Source: Sophora flavescens
Taxonomy: Eukaryota > Streptophyta > Magnoliopsida > Fabales > Fabaceae
Assembly: GCA_030762895.1 (NCBI GenBank)
Contig: CM061066.1
Location: forward strand, 117,894,715-117,958,714
DNA: 64,000 bases
Reading direction: 5' to 3'
Below are positions 1 through 11,451 of the stretch, piece by piece. Every line of letters starts with the position of its first letter. The first letter of the stretch is position 1. A program made the position numbers and the translations under genes. The notes beneath the pieces were generated by a model, which was given only the letters and a program-made list of their open reading frames with translations, searched no databases and had not been told where the DNA came from.

Positions 1-301
1 AAGAGTTATTTGTAAAAGAACATTTTAAGCTGCAAGAGACAACCACCAGATTTTAATTTCTGTTTTAAAGTTCTAGATGCTGATACAACCATATACTGCT
101 AAATATTCAGACAGAGTTCACAACAGTTCTTTTAGAAAAGTAACCTTTTTCATAGCAGATATAGATTTTGTTTTGAGATTGCTGAATAAATTTAAAGGAT
201 GCACCATTTGCTAGGAGAGTTTAGGCTATGATTAGATGAGAGTTGCAACAGAATCTAATCAGCCACACTATTTAATTAAATTTTCTTATGCATTCCAACA
301 G

Positions 302-3300
302 ATGTATTCCTTATAGATGGAGAAAGGACAACATAGATCAAAATGGTGCAACAGAGGAGATACTAGAAGTACTTATGGTTTCTTCACCAAAACGTGATGA
401 CCTTGTATTTCCAAAGGTACTTGACATTGACTGCAACATTTCCCTTCATTAGCATGAACCCCTTCATACAAAGAAGTTTAACTTTGTTATCTTTCCAGGG
501 TGGATGGGAGGATGATGAGACTGTTACAGAAGCGGCTTGCCGTGAAGCATTAGAGGAAGCAGGAGTTAAAGGAATACTAAGAGTAGGTGCAATTTCCCTC
601 TTGGTTATTGAAGTATTGGTATGGTCAATCATGGAATGACTAAGCATTCCAATTAGAATGTTAGAATGAAGGAAATAATAGTACTTTATTTCATAATCCA
701 TATATGAAATTGTTAGGAACCCAAGAACAGAAATGGAAAAGTAAAAGAAAAGAATGGATTTTATTTGTTCCTTTAAACTAACAATTCTCAATGCCCCTCT
801 CCCTTACTCTTTCCCCTATTTCCCTCTAACTAACTAACTAACTAACTAACTGTTCTAATTACTCTTCTAGCCTAACAGAAATGATGATCATGATATTATT
901 CCAAGTTCAAACATTTTGGCTATGCCATAAATTTTGCCTCATTTTGAGCTTGCATTTATTTTTTAGTTTTCTATATGCATGCGAAAAACTTTAACTTAAC
1001 CATTTAGGGCAGATATCACACTTGATTCCTGTTCCAGTGATGCAGCGAAATCTTTATGTAAGTGTAAAAAATAATGTAAAGCTGTTAGTGTTGACAAATT
1101 CTCAGACCAAACCATTATTGGCTGCTAACTTCTTTGCAGTTGTTTTACTTGCAATGCAAATTATGTGCTTATACTGGAATTCCATGTATTTGTGCAATTC
1201 AATTTTAATTTGACCTGATAGGAAAAAGATTTGCCATTTTACAGGGTATATTTGGAGTAAATTTTGGCCTTGAACTTGTTAAATGGAAATATCTCTGGTA
1301 GCATAGTGGAATTAAATTTAAATGAATTTTATTCCAGTCACCTAGTTGAGCCCCAAACTAGTAATAGAGTGCAGGTAATCCACTCTTCTTCAGCTCCAGC
1401 AAAGATAGGACAAGAAATTAGACTAACACATAAACATCATAAGTCAAGTATGAAACCTGCTAGCATATCAAGCATTAGCTGCTCACATAACTTAAATTGA
1501 AAATCAAGTTAACAGCACATTTACCAGCATCTCATTTTCCTAATGGTTAATGAAAAGGAAGTGATAGAAAATGGAGATGATTCTGCCATTTGACATCATC
1601 TATTTGGGATAAGGACAATGCAGACATGGTGTTATTTTTTAAAATATGATCTATATTCTCTATGTTATTAAATTCTTGAAAACTTCAATAGCTAATTGGT
1701 TGACTTTCACTTTCAGGAAATTCCATTAGGAAAATGGGAGTTCAGAAGCAAAAGCAGTCAGGACTTGTGCATGGAAGGAGGCTGCAGAGGATACATGTTT
1801 GCATTGGAGGTGACTGAAGAACTTGAAATTTGGCCAGAACAGAAAAACCGTGCCCGCCAATGGGTAAGTATTCTAAATAAACCCTTAGGATAATTACATA
1901 AATCAGATCATCACATTGTTAATGGGTTAGTGTTATGAACAAAATCCTTAGGAGAATGACATAAATCACAGCTTCAAATTGTTAAAACTGCTACAACTGC
2001 TAGACCTACATTAATATAATGCATTATGTACCTTTTGACATCACATGAAGCATAGTAGAGTGCTTTACATTCATACAACATCTGTAACAGAATCAAAGTG
2101 CATATTTTATCTTCTTAGTTAAACATAAAATAGGCATTTATTACATAAATCAGATCACACATTGTTAATGGGTTAGTGTTATGACTTATGAACAAAATCC
2201 TTGGGAGTATTACATAAATGACTAGATGTCAATTGGGCCCTAAGCCCTAAGGCCAGCCCATCTGGCCCACAATAATAGCCCGGCCCATTTAGCCCATAAC
2301 TAGAGCTGTCAAATGGGTCACCCTAGCCCTTTTAGCCCTAGCCCATGTGGGCCAGGGCCAGAAGCAGGGGCCAAAAGGCCCACATTAAAAAAACCCCTGG
2401 GGCCAAAAAGCACTAAAAAGCCCTAGGGGCCAGGGCCAGCCCATGGGCCATATTTTTTTTGATAGTCCTATTTATTTTATTTAATTTATAAAACTTGACA
2501 AAAAGAACAAAAATTATAATCACATTAACATTAGGTAATAATATCATTTAACCTATGAAATTAACTATCAAATATGTATTAAGTGCTATAGTTTTCTCTA
2601 AAAAAATTGAAGAGAAACCATTGTTTTATCTCTTTTCATCATTGTCTTTATATGAAATGAATTGTTAAAGTAGATAACTGATATCAAATTATTGCAATAG
2701 ATAATATTCCAGCTAAGGAAAACCATTCACTTGGATTTAAGTGGTTGTGCGGTTAGTGAAGGAAAAATTATAGCACGTAATACATATTGAAATAGATAAT
2801 TTCATAGGTTAAATGACATTATTACATAATGTTAGAGTGATTATAGTTGTTGTTCTTTTTGTCAAGTTTTATAAAATAAAAAAAAATAGGTCCATCAAAA
2901 AAATTATGGCCCTTGGGCTGGCCCTGGCCCTTAGGGCATTTTAGGGCCTCTCATGTCACGTGCTTTTTTTTAATGGGCCTCCCTTTGGCTTATTTGGCCC
3001 TAACCCATACGGGCTAGGACTAAATGGGCTAGGGCCGGCCCATTTGACGGCTGACAGTTTCAAATTGTTAAAACTGCTACACCTGCTAGACCTACATAAA
3101 TATAATGCAATATGTACTTTTTGACATCACATGAAGCATAGTAGAGTGCTTTTACATCCAGAGAATACCTGTTACTGAATCTAAGTGCATATTTTATCTT
3201 CAGCAAAAGTGAAAAGAGGCATTTGTTACATAAATCAGATCATCACATTGTTAATGGGTTAGTGTTATGAACAAAATCCTTAGGAGAATTACATAAATCA

Positions 3301-3696
3301 CAGTTTCAAATTGTTAAAACTGCTCAAACTAAACAAATTGATAAAAGTCTGTATTGATATGTATTTTTACATACAGTGAACATCATTAACTGAATCAAAG
3401 TGCATGTTTTATCTTCTTAGTTAAACATAGAAGAGGCATTCAGACTCAGCCGGTACGATTGGATGTGTAACGCGCTAGAGGAGTTTTTACGAGTTATGAA
3501 AGACGACGGAAAGCTTAAGAAACAAGAGGAAAATGTTGATCCCCCTTCAATTCTAGTAGCAGGTGTGTCAGAATGTCAAAGTATGTCGTCGAATTGCTAT
3601 AAAAGACCCTCTACTAAGCAGCAGCATAGTATGCCTTCTAAAGCCAATCTCATGTCACGTGCTTCTTATGAGATAGCCATCCACTTTGGTTATTGA
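302..3696 (+). CDS. NUDT13: Nudix hydrolase, NUDT12/13-like (last four exons; 5' end outside window)
   Basis: Four exons are visible: 302-416, 499-582, 1717-1863 and 3421-3696, joined by GT-AG introns and giving about 207 codons to a TGA. Exon 302 completes a split Gly codon, so at least one upstream exon with the N-terminus lies outside the window. The Nudix box spans the start of exon 2: GGWEDDETVTEAACREALEE followed by AGV, which fits GX5EX7REUXEEXGU with all metal-binding Glu residues present. GCIPYRW, PKGGWEDDE, GKWEFRSKS and CRGYMFALEVTEELE follow the order seen in Arabidopsis NUDT12/NUDT13. Those enzymes are predicted mitochondrial, and NUDT13 hydrolyses long diadenosine polyphosphates. 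The Ser/Cys-rich C-terminal tail (SECQSMSSNCYKRPS) is longer than I recall for Arabidopsis. The reading frame is open throughout, so the gene looks functional. The family call is firm; the choice of NUDT13 over NUDT12 or a close paralogue is inference. Confidence 0.9.
583..1716 (+). other. Intron 2 of the Nudix gene
   Basis: Starts with gtaggt after exon 2 and ends tttcag before exon 3. AT-rich, with an (acta)n-like run near 831-850. Several short ORFs (for example 1022-1213 and 1264-1500) have no coding signature. I see no transposon structure here. Confidence 0.7.
1885..3440 (+). repeat. Tandem triplication of the intron 3 / exon 4 acceptor region
   Basis: Three copies of a unit of about 250 bp lie in tandem and end at the true exon 4. 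Each starts with a variant of acataaatcagatcacacat, contains gttaatgggttagtgttatg, catcacatgaagcatagtag and agtgcatattttatctt, and runs into the exon 4 acceptor and first codons. Copy 1 spans about 1885-2135. Copy 2 starts about 2136, is interrupted by the foldback element and resumes about 3055-3215. Copy 3 spans about 3216-3440 and supplies the real acceptor at 3420/3421. Copy 1 keeps an AG at 2117-2118 followed by TTA AAC ATA AAA TAG, so its use would stop translation after four codons. In copy 2 the exon start has degraded. Confidence 0.8.
2223..3054. mobile_element. Foldback / MITE-like element with long inverted arms in Nudix intron 3
   Basis: The sequence from about 2301 (tagagctgtcaaatgggtc) is the imperfect reverse complement of the end near 3054 (catttgacggctga). 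Homology continues inward for about 280-300 bp on each side, through GGCC-rich blocks and then atttaacctatgaaatta at about 2549 against its complement near 2803. Only a short centre, about 2610-2750, is unpaired. A second, shorter end-like stretch at 2223-2300 (tagatgtcaattgggccc) suggests a duplicated left end. The ends resemble plant hAT-type non-autonomous elements, but I could not find a clean 8-bp duplication. The element interrupts copy 2 of the tandem repeat, so it arrived after the triplication. Transcribed within the intron it could form a very long hairpin. Confidence 0.75.
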
Positions 3697-5900
3697 CATT
3701 TTCTGCACACTAGTGCTGTATGTTTATGTAATGAATCAATGTTGTGCAGTAACTCCTTCAAATTGTGAAGTAATGGCTTAGATTGCAACATCTATGCCAT
3801 CAACTTCATTGTTGTAGGTTCTTTTTCTTTCTTTCTGATGTGATCATGGTGTAAAATGTAGTGGTGAAAGTCTCAAGTGTATATGGGACTTGACAGTTAT
3901 TTGCTTCACCCCACTATTCCTAAAAAAGATTGTAAAATAGCACAATTTGTGAAAATCTGGTGGTGAGTGCAAAGGGCAAAGATGATGCTTCCTTTGACAA
4001 CCTTCAATTCATAATCTTTTAACATGTCTCTTTCAGCACCATTGATTTCTTTCTCAACAACAGCACTGGTGTCACTCTCCTTAATGACCTGTTTCAGTGT
4101 CTGAGCTTTCTATGAAATTGATCTGTCTCTCTCTTACCCATGAAACTGATTAAACCATTAGTAAGGATTTGGATTCTCTACGGTCATTTACGCTATGATT
4201 TAAACAGAAACTGTGGACGGTTTTCAGGAAACCGTGCATGATTTTTGAAAGATAGTGCAATGACTGCAGGGTATAGTCCCCGTTAATAAGACTTGCTTTT
4301 TATTTTTCCACCTATTTTTCAGGACAGAACTTGGTTTCAATTGGAATATATTGGTGAAGAACATCAAAGAATTTGTTAAGGATCAAAACTTAACACAAAA
4401 GACTGAGAACGAACTTTAGAACTAACAAGCTTAGAATCACACGCTTTAAATGAATATATGTATCCCATTACAATATTTGACACAATAATAGATAATTTAT
4501 ATCTTAAAGTTAGTTCTAACAATGACAGAGAAAATATTTCTGACATATTAACTGCTCTACTACAGTTATAATTTTACATTTAGTTGATAAGGGAATGGTT
4601 TATTCTGTTCATTGAATATCAAATACTTCAAGTTGCAAATAGATGTCATTGTCATTAGACACATGGGAACATGATCTTTATGTAAAAAAATAAAAGATAT
4701 AAAAAAGTAGAAAACAAAAGTTTCAACATTCCAATAAGATTCACATTTTCTAGCTAACACCTGGACAATAGTGACTAGTGAGAGCCATGCTTGGTCGCAT
4801 GTTATACTTTTAGGCAGGTCCCCATCTCTCGAGATGATCACTTAAGTTGTGAAAACCCAAACTAACTGTTTCAATTCAACACTTAATATTTCTCTGTGAT
4901 TCAAGTTACAATTAAAATTTCACTGTTTGTGATTTGATAGAAGATGTAAACAATGTATATACTTTGTTTATACATATTTAAAGTTTGAAATGTCTAATTT
5001 CTTTCTTCAATAATGATATTTGTATATAAGAAATTTGACAACAATCGATGGTTAATGACGTTCGAAATCATAATTGATGACGTGTTGAGTTTGATTCATA
5101 GATACAACTGTGATCGATGAATAATTCGTTAATGGACAACTTAGTTAATGATGTATAAATCTTGATTAATAAAGCTTGGTGGAATGGTTAATGACTAATG
5201 AGCTACTCAATTTTGGTGTACTCACTAACTAAATATAATAGTTCATTAACCACAATTTTGAACATCATTATTAAGTGTCAATAGTTGTCAAAATTGTGAT
5301 GTCCAAATAATAGAATTGTTCTTTCTTTCTTTGTCACATACAAAACTGGAACCACAAAATGTTGCTCAGCACTAGCCACTATAGCTGCACATGAAGAAAA
5401 GGCAAGTCCACGAGCATAGATTCGTGTTCAAGGAGGTGCATGTTTCCCAGAAAACGACAACATAAACATCCCTCTCCTAAGTCCTAACATGTAAACCACT
5501 CAAGGACAAAAAGAATGAATCGGATTGGATAGTCTTTTACTAAATTTCTAATTAACAATAAACTTCCTCGACATTAGCATTTGAAAATTTGGTCCTTGCC
5601 TGTTTGGTATATTAGGCGCTATTCTTCACCTTTGTTTACATTGTTCCTATGAGTACAACACATTGTTTCTAATGAAGTCGCGGGGGTGGAAGGAAGATAG
5701 CCCCAAAACTAACAAATACAAATTTGAAATTACTCTTATGCACGGTATATATAAAGAAAACATTACAAACGAGCTCAATATGTCAGCTTGAAGCAAATTA
5801 CTAACCATTTGAAGCAACTTATCCAAACATTTCAAAATTTCTGCCATACTAATTGATAAATGCCATTTTGTATACTTTATTTGGAAAATTAATGTGGATT
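3697..5900. other. Nudix 3' UTR and unassigned intergenic DNA
   Basis: The first roughly 250 bp are presumably the Nudix 3' UTR; I cannot place the poly(A) site. The rest is AT-rich without a supported gene. Between about 5040 and 5290 variants of gttaatgac/gatgacg recur irregularly on both strands, probably an old degenerate repeat. The short ORFs at 4566-4841 and 5647-5847 (-) have no recognisable content. Confidence 0.5.
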
Positions 5901-6523
5901 CTCACCCAATTCCCTTGATTATTGCAGGATATCTGACTATGGCAGTGAGGCCTTAAACTTGGAGAAAAGGAACCAATTTTGTAGAAATTTTAAGAAAAAA
6001 AAATGTGTTTTTTGCAAATGTCCAATGAGTACGGTCTTGCTCGTCAGCAGACCCCTTGCTTGTTTTTGGCTCTTTAGCAAAGGGTGTTGTTGATTTCCGA
6101 TACGGTTGTGCTTACATTGAGCATGGTCGTGCTCTTCAGCAGACCCCTTGCAACTTTTCTCACTTTTAGCAAGGGGTTGCACGGTTTTGCTATTCAGCAC
6201 GCCCCTTGCTCACTTTATACACGGTCGTGCTCGTGTTTCTGCAACCTAATGATGCAGGATTTTGCTATTGATATAAAAGGAAGTTCTTTACATGATAGGG
6301 GCATCTGGTACACTAAGAGAGAGCTGTCATCGCCCTTTGCTTGGTTAGAGAGAGAGCTTTAACGGATTTTGAAGAGGATCAAACGAAGGACCGTCTCCCT
6401 GCTGATTTGAAGATTGCTTTTCATCTAAAGGGTGTTTCAAAAATTCCAGTTTTGTTTATGGATTCTTATTTGGATTTGGTTTATGCTATGTTGTCGTTGA
6501 CTATGTGTAACTAAACCCATAAC

Positions 6524-7110
6524 TATAGATGACGAAGAGAAAGAATTCTCTCAAATGTGCTTCTGTGAAGATTTCAAGAATCTCTCCACTAACATACAAG
6601 TGTGAAGAAATAAGTTTTGATGATGATGTAATCTTGTGTATGGTTTTGTTTAAGGTTTTGATGTAAATCACTTAGTGATTAAGTTTGATAAGATGGCATA
6701 ATTAAAATGGAGAAGTTAATAATGGATAACCTAAAGTAGAAATCAATTAAGAGCTAATATGAAATGCCTATGATGAAAAATGTTTTTAAATATGTAGTAA
6801 TTACGTACATAGTTGAATATTGGTTTACTTTAAGGAATTTGTGAAATTCCATCTAAAGTATTCGAATCATCGGTCTTTGTAATTACGTACATAGTTGAAT
6901 ATTGGTTTACATAGTTTTTGCTCTCTCTGTCCAAAAGAGTATTCGAATACTACTCACGGGGTATTCGAATACTTAACAAAAATTCTCTGTTTTTGGGAAG
7001 TATTCGAATACTCGGCAAAAACTCGGTACTATATTTTGGGCAGTATTCGAATACTACACACAATATTCGAATACTCTACAGATCTGATTTTTTTTAAGCT
7101 ATAAAACCCC
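6524..7110 (+). repeat. 5' LTR of the SIRE-like element (truncated or rearranged)
   Basis: Aligns closely with 9186-9371 plus 10212-10380 of the 3' LTR through gatgatgtaatcttgtgtat, aagttaataatggataacct and similar blocks. A segment around taattacgtacatagttgaa occurs twice (about 6790 and 6880), showing a local duplication. Five copies of the palindrome core tattcgaata (some as gtattcgaatac) lie between 6940 and 7080, just upstream of a TATA-like agctataaaacc near 7097. After this point the two LTRs stop aligning. Confidence 0.6.
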
Positions 7111-7302
7111 ATTTGGTCGAAATTTACAAGCACAAAACCCACTTTCTTTCAACTTCTCTCAAATATCTTTCAAGAACATCATGTTTCTACCATAGTTTCT
7201 TTAAAGAAAGTAGTTCTTGGTTCTTGTTCTTCCTACCCAACTCTTTCTTTCTTTGTCATCATCAACCTCCCATCTTTTCTCTCTTCAAACCATCACCACC
7301 AC
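7085..7302 (+). promoter_or_regulatory. Candidate TATA box and leader for the element's internal ORF
   Basis: A TATA-like ctataaaacc at about 7098 follows the run of tattcgaata palindromes and precedes a pyrimidine-rich leader, then an ATG at 7303 in a favourable context (accaccaccatgactgg). The corresponding place in the 3' LTR has ctatataaagg near 10572. The arrangement looks like a promoter feeding directly into the ORF; no transcription evidence is available. Confidence 0.4.
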
Positions 7303-8664
7303 CATGACTGGAAAGAAATCACGTATGAGAAGAGGAGCTTCATCCTCTACTCAACCCTCTCCTTCATCACAACCCAGAAGTAAGAGCAATAGGCTGATTA
7401 GTGGATCTGGAAAAGGCAAGAAGAGGGCTGCTTTAGAAGATCCAAAGGAGGTAGTTGAAATGACAAGTGATGAGCAAGATGACAGTTCAACTGAGGAGGA
7501 ACAAGTGGAAGAGGAAGAAAATGAGGAAGTAGATATGTTAAAATGGTTTTCTAGCAAGGAGAAGTTATTGATATTCAAAATGGATTTCTAGACAAAAAGG
7601 TCATCGGTCCAATTTACATGAGATTCAATTGGTATAAAAAGGAGAAGTTTACTTTTCAAAGGATGCTTGTCGACAAGAATCAAGCACTTTGTCGAGCTGA
7701 AGGACAGATACTCACAGGACTTAGCCAAAGCCTTCATTGTTGGTCCTCATCGAGGTGAGGATGATATTTTATATTGCTCAGTAGCTTGACAATATTTTAT
7801 TATTCAGCCTGAGGATTGGGAGACTGTCATAGGCATACCCTTTGAGGGAAAACAAATTTTAGACACTCAATCTGTTGAAAATTATTCTAGGAATAACATT
7901 GTAGAATGTTTTATAAATGGACCTATGCATAAGCGTCTAAAAAGAAAGCCTAAGGTTGGCTTGTTGAACATGGAAGGTAGACTGCTTCATTATGCTATTA
8001 GTACTATTCTGAACCCTAGGCAGTCTAACACTTCTGTGATGCTAGAGGAAGACTTGCTCCTCCTGTTGTTTGAAATACAATGTGAAAATTAATTGGGCAT
8101 GGTACATTTCTCAAAAATGGTTGTCTTGTAAGAATAACCAACGTAGCCCAATCAATATGTAAACCTTATACAGGCTTTTCTGGATTTCTTTGATGTGGAT
8201 GTGATCCTATATGCCTATTACCAGAAGGTTTAGCAAGTCTACCCTGGAAAAATGAGTATCAAGAAGATAAATGGTATTTGGTTTCATGATGGTACTGCTG
8301 TAAACCTTGCTCAATATACTCTGGTGATCTGGATGCGGAATTGGACTTAGCCGCACAAATACATGCTTCTCACAGTTCTCAGCCGAGTCACTTTGCGAAT
8401 ACCTCTACACTGAATTTTTCTAATGATCCATTTCAAAGCTTTGTTGCTTCAAGTCTAAATCATATGGAAACACGAATTGATTCAATTGGTACACAGATGA
8501 ATACAAGGTTTACAACTCTGGAAAGAAACATGAAGACAGGCTTTACTACTATGGATGTTCGCTATCAAGGCTTGACTGCAGATGTTGGAGCCTTGACTGA
8601 ACGTGTCAGAAGGTTGCAGTTACAACTTAATGATGAAGAGGATGATGATGATGATGAGATATGA
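7303..8664 (+). pseudogene. Retrotransposon late ORF (putative plant transposon protein), broken
   Basis: Opens with MTGKKSRMRRGASSSTQPSP, then basic and Ser-rich residues and an acidic stretch rich in Glu to about codon 80. It closes at a TAG at 7589 after a frame break. Homologous-looking pieces continue in other frames: RFNWYKKEKFTFQRMLVDKN near 7624 and NNIVECFINGPMHKRLKRK near 7893. The last piece is open from 8341 to 8664 (MDLAAQIHASHSSQ) and contains a heptad-like stretch (METRIDSIGTQMNTRFTTLE, then MDVRYQGLTADVGALTERVR), ending in an Asp/Glu tail. This order matches the ORF that legume SIRE-type elements carry between pol and the 3' LTR. At least three disabling changes are present. 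Its molecular role is unknown to me. Confidence 0.55.
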
Positions 8665-9171
8665 TATCTCTAGTTCTTCTTTCTGTGCTTTAATGTTTTA
8701 TTATGCTGGATGACTGATCTATATTTCTCTGATATATCCTAGACCCCTGAGTGATGTTTTTATAACCCTTGCTTTACTACTACTTTTTGGATGACTGTAA
8801 TTGGTGCACCTCTGTTGGTGTACATATGACTAAGACTCTGATGGACTTTTTATGTTTGGTGGATGTTACTAGTATGCATGCTTTGGATTATATCTGTTAT
8901 TTTTTTAAATATGAATCTATGACATCCGTATTATGATTATCGTTATCTATGAATATTTTATCTTTTCTCTCCAATATTATATTCTTTTTGATAATGTCAA
9001 AGGGGGAGAAAATGTGTGCTTTTGTGTTTGTTTTGCAGGACTCATATATTCAGGGGGAGTTCGGCAAAGATCGTGATACACATATTATCAAGTTTAATCA
9101 AAACCTTATGATACAAAAGCAATGAAGAAATTTAACTACTTTCGAAAGAGTTCAAAAGAGTTGTCATCATC

Positions 9172-9185
9172 AAAAAAGGGGAGAT
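9172..9185 (+). other. Polypurine tract of the SIRE-like element
   Basis: The run aaaaaaggggagat directly abuts the TG that opens the 3' LTR at 9186, the normal position for the plus-strand primer of an LTR retrotransposon. Confidence 0.75.
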
Positions 9186-11451
9186 TGTAGATGATGAAGA
9201 GAAAGAGTTCTTTCAAATGTGCTTCTATGAAAATTTCAAGAATCTCTCCACCAACATATAAGTTTGAAGAAATGAGTTTTGATGATGATGTAAACTTTTG
9301 TGTATGGTTTTGTTTAAGGTTTTGATGTAAATCACTTAGTGATTAAGTTTGATAAGATGACATATTTAAAAGGCTAAATTACACTTTTGGTCCCTAAATT
9401 GTTTTTCAATGTTCAATTTGGTCCCCAAGTTTTTAAAATGTTCATTTTGGTCCCCAAGTTCCTTAAAAATATTCAAAAATGTCCTTTCCGTCAGTTGACT
9501 AACGACGACATGGACGTTGACCCCTACTTATCTTCTTCTTCACCACTCTGGCAATGCACCCGCCGTCCGGTCAGCCGGCGGCAACCACCACCACCATCTT
9601 CCTCCCTCTCCAACCGCTATTGGAAGAATCGCAGCTCATCGGAGTTCCTGTCGCACTTGCTCGTGATGTTCTTATGGTGGAGAGAGGTCTTCTTCTTCCA
9701 GATCAGAGGTCGCACTCGCCCGTCGCCTTCTTCCAGATCGGAGGTCGTCTTCTCTGTTTCCGTCCAGTGCGTTCATGTCTTGCCCGTGATGTTCGCATGG
9801 CGGAGAGAGGTCGTCTTCTTCCAGATCGGAGGTCACACTCATCCGCCACCTTCTTCCAGATCTGAGGTCGTCTTCTCCATTTCCGTCCAGCGCGCCTCCG
9901 TCCAACACGTCTCTGTCTACTTTGATTCCATCATGAGCATGGCCGACGACTCCCTTTCCGACGAAGGTACCCTGGAACATCATAACCCACATCAGTTTTA
10001 GGGTTTCGGCCTCCCACCACTCAGCCACCGCGTGCAGTACCCAATTCCGGCTGACCAAACGAGGTCAACGTCCATGTCCGTTAGTCAACTTGATGGAAGG
10101 ACTCGTTTGAATAAGTTTTAGGAACTTAGGGACCAAAATGAACATTTTAAAAATTTGGGAACCAAGTTGAACATTGAAAAATAATTTGGGGACCAAAAGT
10201 TTAATTTAGCCTAATTAAAATGAAGAAGTTAATAATGGATAACCTAAAGTAGAAATCAATTAAGAGCTAATATGAAATGCCTAAGATGAAAAATGTTTTA
10301 AAATATGTAGTAATTATGTGCATAGTGGAATATTGGTTTACTTTATGGAATTGGTGAAATTCCATCAAAAATATTAAAATACCAACTTGTGTATGCCATT
10401 ACTCAAACAAATAGGGTAGAGTATTCGAATACCCCTGCCTGGTATTCAAATACCACTGTCAGTTAAAGCAGTTGATGTTCTATTATAGGGAGTATTCAAA
10501 TACCCTTGCATAGTATTCGAACACTACCCTACAAAAATCAACCAACCTTCACTTTTTGAGCTTTAATGGAATTCTATATAAAGGTTACTTGGTTAAGAGT
10601 TTATAACATGAATTCTATCACTCAAATATACCGTTATTATGCCAAAATAGAGAGCCATCTTTCATTCTTAGTTGCAAATTGATCTTAGAAGCTTTGGGAG
10701 CTTTTGTGCACAAGTGTTATGCTAGAAACTTTCTTTTCTACTCATTTCTTTTATGAGTTTTGTATTGTGTGTTGAATCCCATTTTGATTCAATAGTGTGG
10801 TATCTCTTGAAGGGTATAAATCTTTGTTGGTGTGGTATCCATCAAAGTGACCTAAGGTGAAAATATTTGTTGGTGAGGTATCCATCAAAGTAAGGGTGTG
10901 GTATCCCTTTGTTTGCAAGAGTGTGGTATCTCTTGTGTTGTTGTTGGTGTGGTATCCAACAAGGTTCAAGAGTGTGGATCTTGAGTGTGAGGTATCCTAC
11001 AAGAGGAGAGTGACTTTATAAGGAGTGAGGCATCTCTTGTACAAACACTTGTTATAGTTAATTTCTCCAAGAGGATTCTTGGAGATTGGATGTAGGCCAC
11101 TTAGGTTGTGGGCCGAACCAGTAAAATACTTGTGTCATTTTCTCTATCTGTACTCTCTTTACTTTCTTGCAAGTTTTATTATCTTATGCATGATCTTTAT
11201 GTTTTTATGCTTATGATACTATCTTGAACTATTGGTTTATGATACATACACTTAGCTTATGCAATTGTATATCTTTCTATAAAGTGTTTCTTGAATTGAT
11301 ATTGATATTGCAATTGTTTCTTACTTGAGTTTCCAAGAAATCTTCTTTCTTTCTACATCACTTGAAAAAGGGAAATTAAATCTTGTTTTTGAAAAAGTTT
11401 TTAAAAAGTCAATTTACCCCTCTTGACTTAGAACCATTTCCATATCTTACA
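9186..11451 (+). repeat. 3' LTR of the SIRE-like element, interrupted by a Mutator-like insertion
   Basis: About 1.43 kb once the 840-bp insertion at 9372-10211 is removed. It contains degraded versions of the U3 palindromes at 10419-10535, where several CG steps have become CA or TG, and a TATA-like ctatataaagg near 10572. From 10796 to 11030 a short motif, gtgtggtatc and variants, recurs about eight times at irregular spacing. It ends at CA at 11450-11451. Confidence 0.75.
9372..10211. mobile_element. Mutator-like non-autonomous element, 840 bp, 9-bp TSD
   Basis: Terminal inverted repeats of about 95 bp start ggctaaattacacttttggt on the left and, read from the other end, ggctaaattaaacttttggt. 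Flanks are TATTTAAAA (9363-9371) and TAATTAAAA (10212-10220), a 9-bp duplication with one mismatch. The 5' LTR supplies the uninterrupted site (cataattaaaatgg), which confirms the boundaries. The GC-richer interior contains a tandem duplication of about 123 bp (9656-9778 and 9779-9900) built around ccagatcggaggtc. The 204-codon ORF at 9387-10001 starts inside the inverted repeat and is probably not a protein gene. The interior may be captured DNA of unknown origin. Confidence 0.85.

Larger units (their letters stand above)
6524..11451 (+). mobile_element. SIRE/Maximus-like Ty1/Copia element, internally deleted, TSD ATAAC
   Basis: Bounded by a perfect 5-bp duplication, ATAAC at 6519-6523 and 11452-11456. 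The 5' LTR starts at 6524 with TA in place of TG; the 3' LTR starts at 9186 (tgtagatgatgaag). A polypurine tract (aaaaaaggggagat) lies immediately before the 3' LTR. The 3' LTR ends with aatttacccctcttgactta and ccatatcttaca, typical of SIRE-type LTR ends. gag, protease, integrase and RT are all missing. What remains between the LTRs is a late, non-pol ORF region and the purine-rich 3' segment containing aaagggggagaaa and cagggggagttc. The 5' LTR aligns with the 3' LTR only to about the U3 palindromes. Confidence 0.85.

Noticed and set aside
384..791. 135-codon minus-strand ORF over Nudix exons 1-2 of the window
   Set aside because: It is antisense to the clear Nudix exons and has no family features.
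4566..4841. 91-codon minus-strand ORF
   Set aside because: No domain, no coding-like composition and no supporting context; treated as chance.
9387..10001. 204-codon ORF
   Set aside because: It starts inside the inverted repeat of a Mutator-like element and runs through a tandem duplication; the frame is open because the sequence is GC-rich, not because of protein constraint.
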